From Breviolum minutum Mf 1.05b.01 (taxonomy: Eukaryota > Sar > Dinophyceae > Suessiales > Symbiodiniaceae): a DNA stretch of 64,000 bases. A program made the position numbers and the translations under genes. Location of the stretch: positions 1,607 through 65,606 of the forward strand of contig DF241040.1 of assembly GCA_000507305.1 (NCBI GenBank). Direction: 5' to 3'. Shown one piece after another: positions 59,449 to 64,000 of the stretch. Under the pieces are notes generated by a model. That model saw only the letters and a program-made list of their open reading frames with translations. It did no database searches and was not told the DNA's origin. Numbering within the stretch: position 1 is the first letter of the stretch; each line of letters starts with the position of its first letter.

Positions 59449-60904
59449 TCAACATTTCAGCGACATCTCGCCAATCCCCAAGTGACGCAATGCCCCTGGC
59501 AACACATCTACATCTTGTAACCTTTGAAAGTTCTCAGCCAACGTCAAGCTTTGAATGCCTGCTGGCCATGTAACGTTGTCCAGGTTCTGGTTGAAGTTTT
59601 GCCCAAAAGTCAAACTTTGAAGGCCTCCTGGCCATGTCACGTTGTCCAGGTTCTGGTTGAAGTTCTGCCCCAAAGTCAAGCTTTGAAGGTCTGCTGGCCA
59701 TGTTACGTCGTCCAATCTCTGATCGAAATTGCGCCCAAAAGTCAAGCTTTGAAGGCCTGCTGGCCATGTCACGTTGTCCAGGTTCTGGTTGAAGTTTTGC
59801 CCCAAAGTCAAGCTTTGAAGGCCTGCTGGCCATGTAACGTTGTCTAGGTTCTGATCGAAAGCAAATTGAAAAGTCAATATTTGAAGGCCTGCTGGCCATG
59901 ACACTTTGTCAAGGCTCTGATTGAAGAAATACCCCAAAGTCAAAACTTGAAGGCCTGCTGGCAATCTCATGTTGTCCAGGCTCTGATTAAAAACCTCGCC
60001 AAAAGTCACACTTTGAAGGCCTTCTGGCCATGTCACGTTGCCCAGGCTCTGATTGGAGCAACCAAAAGCCACACTTTGAAGGCTCACTGGCCATGTTACG
60101 TTGTCCAATCTCTGATCGAAATTGCGGCCGAAAGTCAAGCTTTGAAGGCCTGCTGGCCATGTCACATTGTCCAGGCTTTGATCAAAGTTTTGCCCGAAAG
60201 TCAAACTTGACAGGCTTGCTGGCCATGCCACCTTGTCAACGTTCTGATTGAAGTTTTGACCAACCAAAAGTCAAGCTTTGAAGGCTTGCTGGCCATGTCA
60301 CCTTGTCCAGGTTCTGATTGAAGCTTAGCCAAAGTCAAGTTTGAAGGCTTGCTGGCCATGTCACCTTGTCCAGGTTCTGGTTGAAGTTTTGCCCAAAAGT
60401 CAAACTTTGAAGGCCTGCTGGCAATCTCATGTGATGAATTTCCTGATTGAAATCCTTATCAAGAGTCAAGGTGAGAAGGCTGTTTGGCAAATTGTACAGC
60501 AAGGCTGTAAGTTCGTCACTAACCTTCTCCACTTCTGAGATCCCAGTCAATGAAAACTCAGCATTCTCAACGCTGTGTCCGTGGGCAAACCGCCAGGCAT
60601 CATGCAAATTCACAGGCAAATAGGTAGCCGACACTTGTGTCCGTTGACCTCCAAGTCCTTGATATTGCAGACTTTCATCCAGCACGAGCTGTGACGCATG
60701 GGATACAACCAACTGGAGGCCAGGCTTGGATGGAATTTGATCCAAGATCATCTTCCACAACTCGCGACCAAGCATGGAGCCGGCTACCTTCAATGTCAAC
60801 ATGCATTCTCCACTGATGCTTAGCACTTCGAGCTCTATCAGCCCTTCTCCCACAGAGCTGCTAGCGCTATCGTTGCCATCGCAACGACACTTGTTTTGGT
60901 TCAT
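59449..60904 (-). CDS. Ubiquitin-like domain plus LRR-like 22-residue repeat protein, frame-broken
   Basis: From a candidate ATG at 60904 the first 100 codons include LEVLSISGECMLTLKVAGSM and LQLVVSHASQLVLDESLQYQ, a beta-grasp, ubiquitin-like pattern, then the linker VSATYLPVNLHDAWRFAHG. From about residue 135 come about 14 repeats of 22 residues, each 66 bp, consensus FNQNLDNVTWPAGLQSLTFG, down to a TGA at 59449. The L..L.F...FNQ spacing resembles leucine-rich repeats and should form a solenoid for protein binding. This architecture is a large family in dinoflagellates; partner and role are unknown. Upstream frame (to a TGA at 60335) and downstream frame (from about 60267) differ: between them the repeat has lost 1 and 2 bases and gained 4 (a TTGG duplication). 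Unlike its neighbours it has no visible intron over 1.4 kb. Confidence 0.85.
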
Positions 60905-61326
60905 GGAGGAAATCGTTTGCCCCCCCAAACTACTGAAGCTGCCAGCGAGATTCGGGAGTTACCGAGGAAGTCGAGAAAGAAAACTGCAGATTGACAACTG
61001 GAGCTCGTCATGAATTCTACTGCACATCTTGCAAACATTTTGCTGAAAAAAAACGTGGGAAAGGGACCTGTTATAATCCAGGATCAGTGGATGGATCACC
61101 CCTTTACTCCAAAGATTGGAAGTTAGCTTTCCGATACTAAACAGATAGATACAAATAGATACAAATAGGGACATGCCAAACACTGTAACAGTGGAAACAT
61201 AAGTTTACTAGGGCTCCCTTTTGTTGAAAGTAAATGGATTGTTTACACATCGATACAGGGTTCAGGCATGCCTCCCCAAATACAAATCACACCACTTCAG
61301 AAGATTCAGTTCCCACCCTTTTCCAC

Positions 61327-62312
61327 CTTTGCCAAAAGCTTCAAAGCGACTTCCCATGCACCGCCTGAATTCGGAGATGTTTCATGGAGATGGATGGGGA
61401 ATTTTCGGCCCGATCTTCTCAAGAAAGGAGGTTTCCATAGCAACATTGCCCCCTCCAGTTCTTTTTTGGTTGAGGGAAAAACACAAAAAACATCTTTTTC
61501 CATCGAAGTTTTGTGAGGTAAAAAAATTCTTCCGGTCCACATTTGGGAGAGTCGGGATTTTTTCAATAAGCTGAGACTACCAAGTGGTCTTGCGTCGTCA
61601 AAGTATTGAAAGAAAATTAAATTTCACACACATGAATCTCTGAACACTATTAAAGCTTCTTGAGGAATCTTTGTGGACAACTCCAATTGAAACTGGAAAA
61701 CTATTTGAGCATCAGTCTTTTCGTTCCAGAAAATTCCGACCACACGTGAAACTGAAGTGAAAGTGACATAAGTTCAAACACTTTGGTATGTCGTGATATG
61801 TTTCCTGCGCTGAGGTGTTGCTTATGCCAAGACCAACAAAAAGGCAATGACAAGTCCATCTATTCTCACCTAATTCAACCATGCACTTCACCCAACTCCA
61901 TCGCACAATAGCTACCAAGTTCTAACCTCTATCTATCTTGTATCTATCGCTTGTATGCCTGCTTGCTCACAAGGGCTATTCTTAAGTTACATGGGAGGAT
62001 TGGTTTTCGGGTCAGGAAATGATCTGATATTTGGGTGGCAGCTACCTCAGCCTCTGCTTCACTGGAGAATTGAGCATCATCATACCCAGTACCTTCTCAG
62101 TAGGAAGAAGAAAGTTTGTTATTTTGTTGGCGGGAATGACGTATGATACACCTATGTTTGTATCTTACCATATAAGCCATGACACACCTATGATTGTATC
62201 TTCACCGTTAGACACATTTTAAAGACCACAGCACCACCACCACCCCTTGGCTCAATGCAAGTTCCACCCGGCCTGCAGCACATGCGGCTTGCAAGGCATT
62301 GCGTGTGATCAC
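61327..62312 (-). CDS. PPR-type fragment, two exons
   Basis: Exon 62268-62312 (AATCTCAG before, CCGG|GTGGAAC after, 15 codons) reads VITRNALQAACAAGR, matching the PPR helix 'VITYNALISAC..G'. Exon 61327-61364 (after AATTCAG, ending GCAAAG|GTGGAA) reads GAWEVALKLLAK, matching 'QWE.AL.LL.EM'. The two do not join in phase as drawn, so an exon is missing or a border is wrong. It is downstream, in transcription terms, of the ORF at 63.4 kb and upstream of the repeat gene. It may be a third gene or a relic. Confidence 0.4.
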
Positions 62313-63206
62313 CTGAGATTACCGGAAGCCACTCATCCGTTTCGGACCATGAAATAACAGTCATTTACTCCATTTTTTCGACCTGAATATGACTGAAGAT
62401 GCAATCCCCGCAAGTTGAAAGGTTGGCTATCGGCTGGCATTACGGTACGGAACCTGGCTACATGGATAATTTGAAGAGATGATCTCTCAAGTCTTTTTAC
62501 GAATCAACGCCCTCAATTTTTCAAAGAAGAGTCTTCAAGTCGATACCCCTAGCCACTTGCAAAATGAGGATGTTTCAAAATGATATAGAGGTAGCCCCTC
62601 AAATTTGGCATTTTATCTTGTGAAATGCTTTGCTTTTTAAAAACCCCCCAAATCTGGAAACGGAGCCTTAGTCCAGAAACCGGGAAAAATGTCGAAAAAC
62701 TCGCTACCAGTTTTTTTGGAAGAATGTACCCACCCTCACCGTGTCACCTCACCTCCGCCACAAAAACATGGAAAATACATCTTAGAAATTTGGAGATTTG
62801 AATCAATATCCTATCGTAACAACACAACAGAAATTTGAGAGATCTTCCTCCCCCCCAAAAAAAATTCAACAAAAAACATCTGTCGACTTTTCCCCCATCT
62901 TTTTCTTTTTTTTTTCGGAGATTCCATCGGAAATTCAGGATATTTTTCTCTTGGTATCCAACCCGTTTCGCGCTGTTTCCCCGTTTCCACCGACACGTCC
63001 CGGTCCCCAAACGTTGGAAACTTCATACGCCCAGCTGGTTTCATAAAGCTCCAGCCTTAGAAAGTAGGAAGAATGGATCTATGGATCTAGTGACCTCCAG
63101 CCTTGAGAACAAACATCCGCCATTTTTGGGACATCTTTTTGCTTGAATTTCAGGGGTATACAAAAAAGTTTCAAGAACGTATCTCCTAATAATTTGGTGG
63201 GATACC
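62313..63206. other. No supported gene
   Basis: A minus-strand open stretch at about 62900-63044 (MKFPTFGDRDVSVETGKQRE) is exon-like but lacks motifs. Other parts are AT-rich with A and T runs. Confidence 0.3.
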
Positions 63207-63322
63207 TTCCCTGAAATTACCAATTTGCACCTGAAAATTCAGGGTTGGAAAAACTAATTCTTCTCCTTTTTTGCGAGGTTGCCTCTTTTCAGGGGTCGAA
63301 CTGGCTGTTTGTTTTAGGGAGG
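63207..63322. mobile_element. Degenerate MITE, family 1
   Basis: CTTCCCTGAAATTACC and TGCACCTGAAAATTCAGG at the left; CTCTTTTCAGGGG and GTTTTAGGGAGGGG at the right. It is the longest copy (about 116 bp) and ends some 35 bp beyond the stop of the next ORF. Confidence 0.55.
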
Positions 63323-63357
63323 GGAAATCATTCCACATATTTACGTTTTAGCACCAA

Positions 63358-63993
63358 CTATTTGATCCTCCCGTGGTGGAAACTATGGGATAGGTCTGTC
63401 ACGACATATCTTTTCGCTTCTCTCCTTTCCTTCCCAATAATCTTCTCTCCATCAATTGTAGTTTCGGGCGACAAGAAAACATGATGAGCGGATTGTTCAA
63501 ACGCGCATCGTTTCTTGTTTTTTTCCAAACTCCTATCTTGCGCAGTCCTCGTAGACCCAACTGCCCACAACTTGATCGGACAGATATGCAATTTATCCAG
63601 TAAAAAGTGCACTATGGTAATGCATGCTGAACCGAACAAGGACGTCCGTCCAAGTCTGAGGGGTTGCAGAGAGATTTCATTCGAAAAAACTTCTCGAACA
63701 TAATCAAGTTCTACTGCATGGATTCCTTCGTGGTCGCCGATCAAGTAGATCCCAAGCCACCAGCGGTCGTTAAGTTCTTCCGGCGTTGAAGAGTTGTTGC
63801 GTTTCCTTGATATTTCAGTCGAAACGTAATCTTCCAAATCTTTTTCGGCCATTTCATCTAGATAAGCAAATGCAGGTCGTTTCTGGCCGTCTTTTATCTC
63901 AGCCCCAGGCTCTGTGCGCAGTAAATGCGCGTACGCCTCTTGTGGACTTGTAGGTTCCAGAAGATGTGGCAACCGTTCTAGAAATTTGATCAT
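63358..63993 (-). CDS. Uncharacterised protein, 211-codon uninterrupted ORF
   Basis: The longest non-repetitive open frame in the window that is not broken by an intron. It reads PHLLEPTSPQEAYAHLLRTE, AYLDEMAEKDLEDYVSTEIS, LNDRWWLGIYLIGDHEGIHA, a hydrophobic middle (FGSACITIVHFLLDKLHICP) and a basic end (GKERREAKRYVV). The composition (acidic and basic residues in alternation, Trp pair) looks like a folded soluble protein, but I recognise no family. It may continue past the right edge, because the ATG at 63993 is close to the window end and an upstream exon cannot be excluded. Confidence 0.5.
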   Translation of the reverse strand: MIKFLERLPHLLEPTSPQEAYAHLLRTEPGAEIKDGQKRPAFAYLDEMAEKDLEDYVSTEISRKRNNSSTPEELNDRWWLGIYLIGDHEGIHAVELDYVREVFSNEISLQPLRLGRTSLFGSACITIVHFLLDKLHICPIKLWAVGSTRTAQDRSLEKNKKRCAFEQSAHHVFLSPETTIDGEKIIGKERREAKRYVVTDLSHSFHHGRIK

Positions 63994-64000
63994 GGGAATT

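Noticed and set aside
59524..60251. Plus-strand ORFs with LKACWPCHVVQVLVEVLP repeats
   Set aside because: They are the antisense of the 22-residue repeat gene. The minus frames match the known family and carry its unique N-terminal domain.

Overview
The window looks like nuclear DNA of a dinoflagellate, most likely from or near the Symbiodiniaceae. Four things point there. Coding sequence is broken into very short exons (often 30-120 nt) in long, AT-richer introns. A protein with a ubiquitin-like N-terminus and 22-residue NFNQ..DNVTWPAGLQSLTFG repeats belongs to a family typical of these algae. Some introns are best explained by GC, and possibly GA, donor sites. Many small hairpin (MITE-like) elements are present, including one whose ends translate as WVFPKIGVPP and FSETPI, a recurring signature in dinoflagellate drafts. 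All of this is read from sequence alone; no alignment was run.

Every gene I can identify is on the minus strand, so the window reads as one unidirectional gene block. From right to left (the direction of transcription): an uncharacterised 211-codon ORF (63.4-64.0 kb); a PPR-type fragment (61.3-62.3 kb); the ubiquitin-like/LRR-like repeat gene (59.4-60.9 kb), which carries a frame-breaking lesion; a second PPR-type gene (54.4-57.0 kb); a repeat-rich stretch (45.5-54 kb) holding a decayed transposon-like element between inverted 22-bp arrays; a dynamin-related GTPase spread over about 24.5 kb (21.0-45.5 kb); a cytochrome b5-domain gene (16.6-17.8 kb); and two tandem indoleamine 2,3-dioxygenase-family genes (6.8-14.8 kb and 1.2-5.8 kb).

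The genes were found by reading minus-strand frames for motifs and checking AG/GT borders and codon phase. In several places the exon is not in the longest open frame. The most secure joins are phase-exact: the first two exons of the upstream IDO gene, dynamin stalk exons 36565-36684 to 36057-36118, and PPR exons 56901-56958 to 55891-55938. Many other exons are missing or only approximate, so gene spans are minimum extents.

The non-coding part is dominated by at least four families of small inverted-repeat elements (many inside dynamin introns), a 2.1 kb repeat island with a long hairpin, a GC-rich foldback just upstream of an IDO start codon, and several micro- and minisatellites. The genes do not form an obvious shared pathway. 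No operon, CRISPR array, rRNA or convincing tRNA was seen.
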